Of a stretch of 64,000 nucleotides of DNA, positions 8,254 to 18,882 are shown one piece after another; position 1 is the stretch's first letter, and every line of letters begins with the position of its first letter. The DNA is taken from assembly GCF_002953715.1 (NCBI RefSeq), contig NZ_CP025012.1, forward strand, positions 4,506,001 to 4,570,000, in the 5' to 3' direction. The position numbers and the translations under genes are program-made. This stretch comes from Rhizobium leguminosarum (GTDB lineage Bacteria; Pseudomonadota; Alphaproteobacteria; Rhizobiales; Rhizobiaceae). Below the pieces are notes generated by a model. The model saw only the letters and a list, made by a program, of their open reading frames with translations. It ran no database searches and was not told the DNA's origin.

Positions 8254-8958
8254 ATGAGTTCGAACGACTTCATCACATTATTTTTCCTGGTGGCGGCTGT
8301 GCTGATTTTCTTTCAGCTCCGCTCCGTGCTCGGGCGCCGCACAGGAAACGAGAAGCCGCCGCGCGATCTCTATACGCCGCGGGATGCGGCTCCGGCCGAA
8401 GCCGCCGATGCCGGCAAGGTCGTGACGCTGCCGCGCCGCGATGCGACGACGGAGGACGAGGATCGCTTCGCCGCCATCGATGCTTTCGCGGCACCCGGAA
8501 CGCCACTCAACGAATCGCTGCGCGCGCTGAACAAGGCCGATCCCGCCTTCAGCCCGAAGGAGTTTCTGAACGGCGCCCGCATGGCTTACGAAATGATCGT
8601 CATGGCCTATGCCGATGGCGACCGGAAAACCCTGAAGAACTTGCTGTCCCGCGAAGTCTATGACGGGTTCGATACGGCGATCGGCGAGCGCGAAGCCCGG
8701 GGCGAGAAGGTGAAGTCCACCTTCGTCGGCATCGACAAGGCCGAAATCACCCATGCGGAAACGAAGGGCAGCGAAGCACAGATCACCGTGCGCATCGTCA
8801 GCCAGCTGATATCGGCCACCTACGACAAGGCGGATGTGCTGATCGAAGGCGACGCCGAAAACGTCGCCGAGGTCAACGACCTCTGGACCTTCGCCCGCGA
8901 CACTCGTTCGCGCGATCCGAACTGGAAACTCGTGGCGACCGAATCGGAACATGAGTGA
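8254..8958 (+). CDS. timA: Tim44-like (TimA) inner-membrane adaptor
   Basis: A 234-residue protein with an N-terminal transmembrane helix (ITLFFLVAAVLIFFQL), a charged linker with RRTGNEKPPRD, and a C-terminal Tim44-like domain of about 150 residues (FLNGARMAYEMIVMAYADGDRKTLKNLLSREVYDGF through LWTFARDTRSRDPNWKLVATES). Tim44 is the mitochondrial import-motor adaptor; alphaproteobacterial TimA is its bacterial relative, an inner-membrane protein of uncertain function. The ATG at 8254 has only a weak ribosome-binding site. It overlaps mltA by eight bases and heads the timA-mltA-smr-xre chain. The oriC-proximal secB-fxsA-timA order is a rhizobial neighbourhood. Confidence 0.9.
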   Translation: MSSNDFITLFFLVAAVLIFFQLRSVLGRRTGNEKPPRDLYTPRDAAPAEAADAGKVVTLPRRDATTEDEDRFAAIDAFAAPGTPLNESLRALNKADPAFSPKEFLNGARMAYEMIVMAYADGDRKTLKNLLSREVYDGFDTAIGEREARGEKVKSTFVGIDKAEITHAETKGSEAQITVRIVSQLISATYDKADVLIEGDAENVAEVNDLWTFARDTRSRDPNWKLVATESEHE

Positions 8959-10069
8959 CCACGCATCGGACTTCGTCCTGCAGGCCATAAGCTTCGACAC
9001 TCTGGAAGGCTGGAAGGATGATGATCCCTCCGGCCTTTTTGAAGTCATGCGAAGCTGCCGGCGGCAGATCACCGATGTCAAACCTTACCGCACCGGATCG
9101 CTTGGCCTGAGCTCGGAAGACTTGCTTCCGCTTCTCGCCGCCGCCGAAGATTTCACGCCGTCATCTCCGGCATTGGCACGCGCCTTTTTCGAGACGCACT
9201 GTCGGCCTTTTCTGATCCGCCGCAAGGATGGCAATTCCGGCTTCGTCACCGCCTTCTACGAACCTGATATCGACGTGTCGGAGCGGCCGGACGAAATTTT
9301 CCGTTTTCCTTTCTACCGGCGCCCGGACGATCTGATCGATCTCGACGACGCCAATCGTCCCGTCGAGCTCGACAAGGCCTATGTTTTCGGCCGTCTGCAT
9401 GACGGCCGCGTCGCAGCCTATCCGGACCGCCGCGCCATCGATCAGGGTTTTCTCGAAGGCCGCGGCCTCGAAATTGCCTGGGCGAAGTCGAAGGTCGATG
9501 TCTTCTTCGTGCATGTGCAGGGTGCTGCCCGCCTGCGTTATAAGGATGGTCGTATCGGCCGCATCACCTATGCGGCGAAGGCCGGCCATGCTTTCTCGGC
9601 GATCGGCAAGCTGCTGATCGAGCGGGGGGAGATCGACCGGGCGGAGATTTCGATGCAGGCGATCCGTGCCTGGCTGGCGCGCAATCCCGAGCGCGTCGAC
9701 GAGGTGTTATGGCATAACCGCTCTTATATTTTTTTCCGTGAAGCGCCGGTTGCCGATCCGCAGGCAGGTCCGATCGCGGCCGCCAAGGTGCCGCTTCTCG
9801 CCGGGCGGTCGCTTGCGGTCGACCGGATGATCCATTCCTTCGGCTTTCCGTTTTTCATTCACGCCGAAAGCCTCACCCATCTCAACCAGGGCCGGCCGTT
9901 CAGTCGGCTGATGCTGGCGCTCGATACCGGCTCGGCAATCGTCGGGCCGGCGCGGGGTGATATCTTCACCGGTTCGGGAGATATGGCCGGAGAAAGTGCC
10001 GGCACCGTCCGCAATGACGCCGATTTCGCCATCCTCATTCCCAATGCCGCCGCCGGAAGATTCGACTGA
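8951..10069 (+). CDS. mltA: MltA-family lytic murein transglycosylase (no visible export signal)
   Basis: Cleaves the glycan strand of peptidoglycan with formation of 1,6-anhydro-MurNAc. The protein has 372 residues, with the MltA barrel region (GFVTAFYEPDIDVSE, LEIAWAKSKVDVFFVHVQGAARLRY) and a C-terminal 3D domain with LALDTGSAIVGPARGDIFTG. The two conserved Asp are about residues 325 and 337, one being the expected catalytic acid. The N-terminus MSDHASDFVLQAISFDTLEG has neither a signal peptide nor a lipobox, unlike E. coli MltA. Start and stop overlap timA and smr, so it is tightly coupled to both. Confidence 0.92.
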   Translation: MSDHASDFVLQAISFDTLEGWKDDDPSGLFEVMRSCRRQITDVKPYRTGSLGLSSEDLLPLLAAAEDFTPSSPALARAFFETHCRPFLIRRKDGNSGFVTAFYEPDIDVSERPDEIFRFPFYRRPDDLIDLDDANRPVELDKAYVFGRLHDGRVAAYPDRRAIDQGFLEGRGLEIAWAKSKVDVFFVHVQGAARLRYKDGRIGRITYAAKAGHAFSAIGKLLIERGEIDRAEISMQAIRAWLARNPERVDEVLWHNRSYIFFREAPVADPQAGPIAAAKVPLLAGRSLAVDRMIHSFGFPFFIHAESLTHLNQGRPFSRLMLALDTGSAIVGPARGDIFTGSGDMAGESAGTVRNDADFAILIPNAAAGRFD

Positions 10070-10635
10070 TGGCCAGGGATCGCAAGCTGAGCGCGGATGA
10101 GAGGATCCTCTGGGGCAAGGTTGCCCGCAGCACGCGGCCGATGCCCGGCAAGGCGGGGGCATTGACCGAACTCGATGCCTTTCTTGCCGAAGCCGAAGCG
10201 GCGGCTGAACGGGAACAGGAAAAGCAGACGCCTGCCACACTGATGCCGCCGCAGCCGACCGCACCGTCAACGGCGAAGCCATCGGCCGGGATACATCATC
10301 CGTTGGAAAAGCCGGTCAAGCGCAAGATCGCCAAGGGCCGGCTGGCGCTTGAAGCGCGGATCGACCTGCACGGTCTGGTGCAGAGCCAGGCTCATGCCAT
10401 CCTTCTCGATTTCCTGATCCGCGCCCACGAGCGCGGCATGCGCCATGTGCTCGTGATCACGGGCAAGGGCAGCTCGATGGGCAGCGAGGGCGCGCTGAAG
10501 CGGGCCGTGCCTCTCTGGTTTTCGAAACCGGAATTTCGCTACCTCATCTCCTCCTATGAGCCGGCCGCACAGCATCATGGCGGTGAGGGCGCGCTCTACA
10601 TTCGCCTGTCGCGACGGCATGGGGAAAGGCCATGA
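10069..10635 (+). CDS. Smr/MutS2-type domain protein
   Basis: A 188-residue protein. The N-terminal half is low-complexity and charged (LDAFLAEAEAAAEREQEKQTP). The C-terminal half is a Smr domain (about residues 95-188) with RIDLHGLVQSQAHAILLDFL, HVLVITGKGSS and SYEPAAQHHGGEGALYIRL, so the family LDLHG and TGKG motifs are present. Smr domains are nucleic-acid endonucleases or nicking modules linked to recombination, RNA quality control or mismatch-related functions; a specific role for this stand-alone type is not known. It is coupled by TGATG to mltA and overlaps the regulator gene that follows. Confidence 0.88.
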   Translation: MARDRKLSADERILWGKVARSTRPMPGKAGALTELDAFLAEAEAAAEREQEKQTPATLMPPQPTAPSTAKPSAGIHHPLEKPVKRKIAKGRLALEARIDLHGLVQSQAHAILLDFLIRAHERGMRHVLVITGKGSSMGSEGALKRAVPLWFSKPEFRYLISSYEPAAQHHGGEGALYIRLSRRHGERP

Positions 10636-11009
10636 CACCCTTTGGTGAGGCCGTTCGCAGGCTGAGAGCGCGCAAGGGCGTCTCGCAGAAGGAGATGGCG
10701 GAAGCGCTGAATGTCTCTCCCGCCTATCTCTCGGCGCTCGAACATGGAAAGCGTGGTTTGCCGACATTCGATCTGCTGCAGCGCATCGCCGGCTATTTCA
10801 ATATCATCTGGGATGAGGCCGAGGAACTGTTCCTGCTCGCCCGCTCGTCCGACCCGCGCGTCGTGATCGACACCTCCGGTCTGCCCCCCGAATATACCGA
10901 ATTTGCCAACCGGCTGGCCCGGCGGATTCGCAACCTTGACAGTGCGGAGATAGGCCGGCTATCGGCTCTTCTCGAAAATGGCGGCAAAGGCGACGGAAAA
11001 GCGTCATAA
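10632..11009 (+). CDS. XRE-family helix-turn-helix regulator
   Basis: Small DNA-binding protein of 125 residues. The XRE/Cro HTH occupies about residues 4-60 (FGEAVRRLRARKGVSQKEMAEALNVSPAYLSALEHGKRGLPTFDLLQRIAGYFNI). The remainder, with LPPEYTEFANRLARRIRNLDSAEIGRLSALLE, is likely a short dimerisation helix. Its ATG overlaps the smr stop (ATGA), making it the last gene of the timA-mltA-smr chain. gyrB begins 135 bases downstream. The target genes are unknown; control of its own operon or of gyrB is a guess. Confidence 0.88.
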   Translation: MTPFGEAVRRLRARKGVSQKEMAEALNVSPAYLSALEHGKRGLPTFDLLQRIAGYFNIIWDEAEELFLLARSSDPRVVIDTSGLPPEYTEFANRLARRIRNLDSAEIGRLSALLENGGKGDGKAS

Positions 11010-11044
11010 TCCCCTGTTTTATGCCTTGTTTTAGGGGCTTGCCA

Positions 11045-11073
11045 TTGGGAACTGGGTTCAAAAAACCTATATA
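11045..11073 (+). promoter_or_regulatory. Candidate gyrB promoter
   Basis: TTGGGA and TATATA are separated by 17 bases, with the -10 element 71 bases before the gyrB ATG. The match is visual only, and the -35 is weak. Confidence 0.35.
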
Positions 11074-11144
11074 CGAGAGTGAAGAAAGCCGGTGATTCGC
11101 AAGGCGCGCCGCAGCTTTACGACAACAGGGAAAATCTCGACAGA

Positions 11145-13580
<2,436 letters not shown>

Positions 13581-13601
13581 TTGTTATTTCAGAAATAAAT
13601 G

Positions 13602-13633
13602 GCCCCGCTATCCCTAAGATGGCGGGGCTTTCG
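13602..13633 (+). terminator. Rho-independent terminator of gyrB
   Basis: Stem GCCCCGC / GCGGGGC with a short AT-containing extension and loop, followed by TTTCGTTT. It begins 22 bases after the gyrB stop. Confidence 0.75.
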
Positions 13634-13666
13634 TTTGCGCGATATCTGCTTGGCCTTTGGCTTCGC

Positions 13667-14266
13667 TCAATTCGCGACAAAGCGGCCGTTGAAGGCGACC
13701 TCGGAGAGCGGCTTGCGTTGGCTGGGGAATTCCCGCGCCTGATTGCGTTCGGAAAGAACGCTCTTGTTGGCCAGGCGGCCGACGGCGATGCCTGCTTCGA
13801 CCCGGTATCCCTCGGGAATGGCGCAAGCCTGCCTGATCTCTTCATGCTTGATGCCACCCATGCCATGGGCGTAAAAGCCGGAGAGGCGCGCCTGGATCGC
13901 CAGATGCCCCCATGCCGCACCGGCATCGAAGGAATGGGTGTAGCTCGGCTTTTCCTCAGCCGAGCCGGCAGCCCCGGTGAAGGCGCGCGACACGACGAAA
14001 ATCAGCGCCGATGCACTCCTGGCCCATTCCTGATTGGAATCGTTGAGCAAGGCGACAAATTTTTCCCAATGCTCCGAACCCTTGAGGCCATAGATGAAGC
14101 GCCAGGGCTGATGGTTGGCCGAGGACGGCGCCCAATGGGCGGCGTCGAGCAGACCGAGCAGCTGCGCTTCCTCGATGATTTCGCCGGTGAAGGCGCGCGG
14201 CGACCAGCGGTCGAGAAACATCGGATCGACCGGATATTCGGATTCGCGGTGATTGCTCTTCGTCAT
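13667..14266 (-). CDS. Nitroreductase-family flavoprotein
   Basis: A 199-residue member of the nitroreductase (FMN-dependent oxidoreductase) fold. Visible signatures are RWSPRAFTGEIIEEAQLLGLLDAAHWAPSSANHQPWRFIYG near the N-terminus (the FMN-contact SxRxF-like region plus the APSSxNxQPW motif), SFDAGAAWGHLAIQARLSGFYAHGMGG and a C-terminal VAVGRLANKS-like segment. Such enzymes reduce nitro compounds, quinones or related electrophiles with NAD(P)H; the natural substrate is unknown. It ends 33 bases from the gyrB terminator in convergent orientation and is followed upstream by a small DUF2218 gene. Nothing suggests horizontal acquisition. Confidence 0.85.
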   Translation of the reverse strand: MTKSNHRESEYPVDPMFLDRWSPRAFTGEIIEEAQLLGLLDAAHWAPSSANHQPWRFIYGLKGSEHWEKFVALLNDSNQEWARSASALIFVVSRAFTGAAGSAEEKPSYTHSFDAGAAWGHLAIQARLSGFYAHGMGGIKHEEIRQACAIPEGYRVEAGIAVGRLANKSVLSERNQAREFPSQRKPLSEVAFNGRFVAN

Positions 14267-14312
14267 GCTTGTTCCAGGGTTTGGGGCAGAAAATTTGGAT
14301 CGGGGGCTGGGC

Positions 14313-14597
14313 TTAGTCCGTCCAGACGATGTCGAGTTCTTCGCGGAAGGCGAAGCGCTTCAGATGATCGTCGATGACGTGCTGCATCCTTTCCTGTTGC
14401 GAGGGATCGGCGACGGAAAGTGTCATGGTCAGCGCCGCATCGTCGGCCGCAAACGTCACCTCGGCCGTATCGCTGAACGGCACCCGGCCCTTCAGAGCAT
14501 CAAAATCGACGCTGAACTTGTGGCTCCAGTGTTTGCAGAGCTGCTGCAGGTAGCGGCTTGCATGTTCGGTCCGCACGACGGCCTTCGAGAGATGCAT
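14313..14597 (-). CDS. DUF2218 family small protein
   Basis: A 94-residue protein matching the DUF2218 pattern: LSKAVVRTEHASRYLQQLCKHWSHKFSVDF, then a small beta-rich portion with VPFSDTAEVTFAADDAALTMTLSVADPSQQERMQHVIDDHLKRFAFREELDIVWTD. Members often sit beside siderophore or iron-uptake genes, but none is near here. The ATG at 14597 is chosen because GTGGAG lies six bases upstream; a GTG at 14609 would consume that ribosome-binding site. It is probably co-oriented with the nitroreductase across 46 bases and is divergent from the glutathione-dependent reductase. The function is unknown. Confidence 0.82.
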   Translation of the reverse strand: MHLSKAVVRTEHASRYLQQLCKHWSHKFSVDFDALKGRVPFSDTAEVTFAADDAALTMTLSVADPSQQERMQHVIDDHLKRFAFREELDIVWTD

Positions 14598-14767
14598 TTC
14601 GAACTCCACGTCATTTTGTATAGCAGAGACATATTTCCTGCTTCACCGGCTTGGCAAGCGCAGCATCGTCGCAGTTTGGGTGTACAGACTGTCTCCATAA
14701 AAGCGGCCTCACGCCGGCGTCGAAGCAGGATAATCAACCGTTTAGTCAATCGTTCGGGGAGTTGCGC

Positions 14768-15727
14768 ATGCTGGTGAACGGAAAATGGACGGAAGACTGG
14801 CAGCCCGTCCAGGCAAAGGACGAGAAGGGCGGCTTTGTCCGTCAGACCTCCAGTTTTCGCAATTGGGTAACCCCGGATGGCAGCGCCGGGCCGACCGGCG
14901 AAGGCGGCTTTGCAGCCAGCGCCGGCCGTTACCATCTTTATGTCGCCTATATCTGCCCCTGGGCCTCGCGCACCCTGATCGGCCGCAAGCTCAAGGGCCT
15001 GGAAGGCGTCATCTCGATTTCGGTCGTCGAGCCGCTGCTGGGCAAGCAGGGCTGGCGCTTCGGTGATTATCCCGGCGCGACGGAAGATCACGTCAACGGC
15101 GTAACCTATATGCATGAAATCTATACCAGGGCGGCACCGGATTTCACCGGCCGGGCCACCGTGCCGGTTCTCTGGGACAAGCAGAGAAAGACCATCGTCA
15201 ACAATGAATCCGCCGATATCCTGCGCATGCTGAACGGCGGCTTTGGCGCCCTGGCAAAAAATCCGATCGATCTTTACCCGGCGGAGAGGCGCACCGAGAT
15301 CGATGCTTTCAACGACCGCATCTATCCTGATCTCAACAATGGCGTCTACCGCGCCGGTTTCGCCACCACGCAGATCGCCTACGAAGAAGCCTTTGCCGAT
15401 GTCTTTTCCTGCCTCGACTGGGTCGAGCAGCAGTTCGAGGGCCGGTCTTTTCTCTTCGCCGATCATCCCACCGAGAGCGATATCCGGCTTTTCGTGACGC
15501 TGGTGCGCTTCGACGTCGCCTATCACGGCATCTTCAAATGCAATCTGCGCCGGCTTTCCGACTATGCCAAGCTGCGCGCCTTCTGCCGCCGCATGCTGGA
15601 TTGGCCGGGCATCGCCGAAACGGTGAACCTCGATCACATCAAGCGCGGCTACTATTCGATCGAAAGCCTCAATCCGACAAAGATCGTTCCCGTCGGCCCT
15701 GATCTGGCGGAAATTTTTAGAGCATGA
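14768..15727 (+). CDS. Glutathionyl-hydroquinone reductase (Xi-class GST, YqjG/ECM4 type)
   Basis: Glutathione-dependent reductase of glutathionyl-hydroquinones, 319 residues. The catalytic Cys sits in YICPWASR at about residue 63, matching the CPWA motif of Xi-class GSTs. The tandem YHLYVAYICPWASRTLIGRKLKGLEG, VPVLWDKQRKTIVNNESADILRML and the C-terminal all-helical domain (LDWVEQQFEGRSFLFADHPTESDIRLFVTLVRFDVAYHGIFKCN) complete the family pattern. ATG 14768 has GGGGAG upstream. The last codons and the stop lie inside a degenerate copy of a palindromic repeat beginning AGAGCATGATGCCGAAA. Its physiological substrate here is unknown. Confidence 0.9.
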   Translation: MLVNGKWTEDWQPVQAKDEKGGFVRQTSSFRNWVTPDGSAGPTGEGGFAASAGRYHLYVAYICPWASRTLIGRKLKGLEGVISISVVEPLLGKQGWRFGDYPGATEDHVNGVTYMHEIYTRAAPDFTGRATVPVLWDKQRKTIVNNESADILRMLNGGFGALAKNPIDLYPAERRTEIDAFNDRIYPDLNNGVYRAGFATTQIAYEEAFADVFSCLDWVEQQFEGRSFLFADHPTESDIRLFVTLVRFDVAYHGIFKCNLRRLSDYAKLRAFCRRMLDWPGIAETVNLDHIKRGYYSIESLNPTKIVPVGPDLAEIFRA

Positions 15728-15765
15728 TGCCGAAAGATGCGGGCGGTTTTCGGCAGAAATCACCC
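15719..15765. repeat. Partial RIME-like repeat overlapping the end of a CDS
   Basis: AGAGCATGATGCCGAAA followed by GCGGTTTTCGG matches one arm of the element at 51723-51771, but the second arm is lost. The stop codon of the upstream reductase is supplied by the repeat. Confidence 0.55.
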
Positions 15766-15869
15766 AAATCGCGGCAAAGCCGTACCGCTTCCCGGCAAAG
15801 CCGTAATGACACCGATGAATAATTCGTTCATAGGTGGTCGCAAATCGTTTTTCGATGAGGAGGAAACCC

Positions 15870-16712
15870 ATGAAGCTGATGCGTGTTGGCGAAGCAGGCA
15901 GTGAAAAACCCGCGTTTCTCGATGCCGATGGCAAGATCCGCGATCTCTCCGGTCATGTCGCCGATATCGGCGGCGAAGCGATCACACCGGCAGGCCTTGC
16001 GAAGATAGCAGCCATCGATCCGAAGAGCCTTCCGGAACTTTCCGCCGGCCGCATCGGCGCCTGCGTCGCGGGCACTGGCAAGTTCATCTGCATCGGCTTG
16101 AATTATTCGGATCATGCCGCCGAAACCGGCGCGACCGTGCCGCCCGAGCCGATCATCTTCATGAAAGCAACATCCGCAATCGTTGGGCCGAACGACAATG
16201 TCATCATTCCCCGCGGTTCGGAAAAGACCGATTGGGAAGTCGAGCTCGGCGTCGTCATCGGCAAAACCGCCAAATATGTGACGGAAGCCGAAGCGCTGGA
16301 TTATGTCGCCGGTTATTGCGTCTCCAATGACGTTTCCGAGCGCGCTTTCCAGACCGAGCGGTCCGGGCAATGGACCAAGGGCAAATCTTGTGACACCTTT
16401 GGCCCGATCGGCCCCTGGCTCGTAACCAAGGATGAAATTCCGCAACCGCAGAACCTCGGCATGTGGCTGACGGTCAACGGCCAGAAGATGCAGAACGGCT
16501 CATCGAAGACGATGGTTTACGGGGTTGCGTTCCTGGTCTCCTATCTCAGCCAGTTCATGTCGCTGCATCCCGGTGACGTGATCTCGACCGGCACGCCTCC
16601 CGGCGTCGGCATGGGCCTCAAGCCGCCGCGTTATCTCAAGGCCGGCGACGTGGTCGAACTCGGTATCGAAGGTCTCGGCACGCAGAAGCAGACCTTCATA
16701 GCGGATCGTTAA
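15870..16712 (+). CDS. Fumarylacetoacetate hydrolase family protein
   Basis: A 280-residue FAH-superfamily enzyme, a fold that cleaves or isomerises C-C bonds of beta-diketo acids with a divalent metal. Visible signatures are CIGLNYSDHAAETG, PIIFMKATSAIVGPND, the metal-binding WEVELGVVIGK (two Glu), YCVSNDVSERAFQ (Asp) and GDVISTGTPPGVGMG. The closest functional labels in this subfamily are ureidoglycolate lyase or 2-hydroxyhepta-2,4-diene-1,7-dioate isomerase; the sequence does not separate them. The start at 15870 has a near-perfect GAGGAGG upstream. No catabolic operon surrounds it. Confidence 0.88.
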   Translation: MKLMRVGEAGSEKPAFLDADGKIRDLSGHVADIGGEAITPAGLAKIAAIDPKSLPELSAGRIGACVAGTGKFICIGLNYSDHAAETGATVPPEPIIFMKATSAIVGPNDNVIIPRGSEKTDWEVELGVVIGKTAKYVTEAEALDYVAGYCVSNDVSERAFQTERSGQWTKGKSCDTFGPIGPWLVTKDEIPQPQNLGMWLTVNGQKMQNGSSKTMVYGVAFLVSYLSQFMSLHPGDVISTGTPPGVGMGLKPPRYLKAGDVVELGIEGLGTQKQTFIADR

Positions 16713-16917
16713 CGACGCTTCCTCTTGAGAAACTTAAGTTTTCAGGTCGATAATGATGCCGGAGGTCAATTCTGCGGCATTTCTTGTGTCGGTCTGGTTC
16801 GTCCATGTTGCTGTGCAACAGAAACCTGTTAGTCTGCGTTACGTGCCCGCATTACGAAAAGAGTCGATGCCTCTCAATCGGCGTCATCTTTTCGATAGAG
16901 AAAGGTGGCGCCTTCCA

Positions 16918-18195
16918 ATGTTTTATCAGCTTTATGAATTGAACCATGCCGCCATGGCGCCGTTTCGCGCCGCGGCCGATATCATGCGATTTGCCTATGC
17001 CAATCCGCTGAACCCGTTCTCCCACACGCCGTTCGGCCGGACGATGGCGGCAAGCCTCGAAATGTTCGAACGCACGACGCGCCGCTACGGCAAGCCGGAA
17101 TTCGGACTGAAGCAGACCACGATCGGTGACCGGACGGTGTCCGTCCGCGAAGAGGTCGTCTGGTCGCGACCCTTCTGCAATCTCTTGCATTTCGCGCGCA
17201 GTGTTCCAGCCGCCCGCGGCAATGATCCGCGCATCCTGATCGTCGCGCCGATGTCCGGCCACTATGCCACGCTGCTGCGCGGCACGGTCGAGGCGCTGCT
17301 GCCGAGTGCCGATATCTACATCACCGACTGGATCGACGCCCGCATGGTGCCGATGACGGAAGGCACGTTCGATTTCGACGATTACGTCGACTACGTCATC
17401 GAGATGCTGCATTTCCTCGGTCACGACACGCATGTCATCGCCGTCTGTCAGCCTTCCGTTCCGGTGCTGGCAGCCGCTGCCGTGATGGAAGAAGCTAGGG
17501 ACCCGCTTTCGCCGGCGTCGATGGCGCTGATGGGCGGCCCGATCGACACGCGCATCAACCCGACGGCGGTCAACAAGCTCGCCCAGGAGCGATCGCTGCA
17601 GTGGTTCTCTGACAATGTCATCATGAACGTGCCCTGGCCGCAGCCGGGCTTCATGCGCCCGGTCTATCCGGGATTCCTGCAGCTCTCGGGCTTCATGTCG
17701 ATGAATCTTGATCGCCACCTCGTCGCCCACAAGGAATTCTTCATGCATCTCGTGAAGAACGACGGCGAGCCGGAAAAACATCGCGATTTCTACGACGAAT
17801 ATCTCGCCGTCATGGATCTGACTGCCGAATTCTATCTGCAGACGGTGGAGGAGGTCTTCATCAAGCATTCACTGCCGAAGGGCGAACTGATGCATCGCGG
17901 CAAACGCGTTGATCCGGCGGCGATTCGCAATGTGGCGCTTCTGACCGTTGAAGGCGAGAACGACGATATCTCCGGGGTCGGCCAGACAAAGGCGGCGCAG
18001 ACCATCTGCGTGAACATTCCCGAAGATATGCGCATGCACTATCTTCAGCCGGATGTCGGCCATTATGGTGTTTTCAATGGTTCGCGGTTCCGCCGCGAGA
18101 TCGCGCCGCGCATTATCGATTTCGTCCGCCAGCATTCGCGTTCTGCCGTTAAGCCACCGGTCCCGCGTGTCATCAAGGGCGGTCGGGCGGGCTGA
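16918..18195 (+). CDS. phaZ: Intracellular polyhydroxyalkanoate depolymerase
   Basis: Mobilises stored poly-3-hydroxybutyrate in the cytoplasm. The protein has 425 residues and begins MFYQLYELNHAAMAPFRAAAD, the standard N-terminus of this family. The catalytic triad can be placed: Cys177 in VCQPSVPVLAAA, Asp349 in VEGENDDISG and His382 in DVGHYGVFNGSRF. All three are exactly six residues lower than the C183/D355/H388 triad known for Cupriavidus PhaZa1. The frame remains open upstream of 16918, but that part lacks family character. PHB turnover is a key carbon reserve process in free-living rhizobia. Confidence 0.93.
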   Translation: MFYQLYELNHAAMAPFRAAADIMRFAYANPLNPFSHTPFGRTMAASLEMFERTTRRYGKPEFGLKQTTIGDRTVSVREEVVWSRPFCNLLHFARSVPAARGNDPRILIVAPMSGHYATLLRGTVEALLPSADIYITDWIDARMVPMTEGTFDFDDYVDYVIEMLHFLGHDTHVIAVCQPSVPVLAAAAVMEEARDPLSPASMALMGGPIDTRINPTAVNKLAQERSLQWFSDNVIMNVPWPQPGFMRPVYPGFLQLSGFMSMNLDRHLVAHKEFFMHLVKNDGEPEKHRDFYDEYLAVMDLTAEFYLQTVEEVFIKHSLPKGELMHRGKRVDPAAIRNVALLTVEGENDDISGVGQTKAAQTICVNIPEDMRMHYLQPDVGHYGVFNGSRFRREIAPRIIDFVRQHSRSAVKPPVPRVIKGGRAG

Positions 18196-18340
18196 ATCAG
18201 GGATAGCTGAATTAGAAAAACGGATTCAAGGCCTTGTCCGATTTCGCGGGCAATCGTCTTGAAGGCGGTTATTGCGGTAACCACATCGATTTCAGCGTTC
18301 GGTATTCTGCCGGGCGCGGAAAGCGAGGGATACCCGCACG

Positions 18341-18775
18341 ATGAACCAGTCAGCATTGCTTCGACCGGATTGGACTCCGGCTACCATTGCCCTGATGATT
18401 CTCGGCTTCATGGTTTTCTGGCCTCTGGGTCTTGCCATGCTTGCCTACATCATCTTCGGCGACCGTCTGCGCGGCTTCAAGCGTGACGTCAACCAGGCGA
18501 CCGATGGCTTCTTTGCCTCCTGCCGCCGCCCGCATGGCCGTCACCGCCCGCATTTTTCGACCGGCAACGTCGCCTTTGACGACTGGCGTAAGGCCGAACT
18601 CGACCGGATGGAGGAAGAGCGCCGCAAGCTTGACGAAATGCGCGAGGAATTCGACTCTTATCTGCGCGAACTCCGCCGCGCCAAGGATCAGGAAGAGTTC
18701 GATCGTTTTATGCGCGACCGCAGGAACGCCAAGCGCGATGACAATGGCCCGGTCGCTGAATACCAGACACCGTAA
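18341..18775 (+). CDS. DUF2852 membrane-anchored protein
   Basis: A 144-residue protein. An N-terminal hydrophobic segment (ATIALMILGFMVFWPLGLAMLAYIIFGDRL, about residues 14-43) is followed by a basic stretch and then a long charged coiled-coil helix (WRKAELDRMEEERRKLDEMREEFDSYLRELRRAKDQEEFDRFMRDRRN). This is the DUF2852 pattern, found in Rhizobiales and relatives, with no assigned function. It stands alone between phaZ and the YgjP-like gene and ends before a clear hairpin terminator. Confidence 0.85.
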   Translation: MNQSALLRPDWTPATIALMILGFMVFWPLGLAMLAYIIFGDRLRGFKRDVNQATDGFFASCRRPHGRHRPHFSTGNVAFDDWRKAELDRMEEERRKLDEMREEFDSYLRELRRAKDQEEFDRFMRDRRNAKRDDNGPVAEYQTP

Positions 18776-18797
18776 ACGCCTGAACGATGAATTGATG

Positions 18798-18826
18798 ACC
18801 GGCATCTCGCGATGCCGGTTTTTCCA
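18798..18826 (+). terminator. Rho-independent terminator of the DUF2852 gene
   Basis: Perfect 9-base stem ACCGGCATC / GATGCCGGT, 4-base loop TCGC, then TTTTCC. It lies 22 bases after the stop. Confidence 0.8.
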
Positions 18827-18882
18827 TGTCCGCCCTTCCGGCGATCATTTAGATTTGCCGGCGAATCGTATAGAAAACACGC

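Noticed and set aside
11011..11040. Possible hairpin CCCCT / AGGGG after the xre stop
   Set aside because: The stem is only 5 bases with a 19-base loop and there is no T tract, so I do not call it a terminator.
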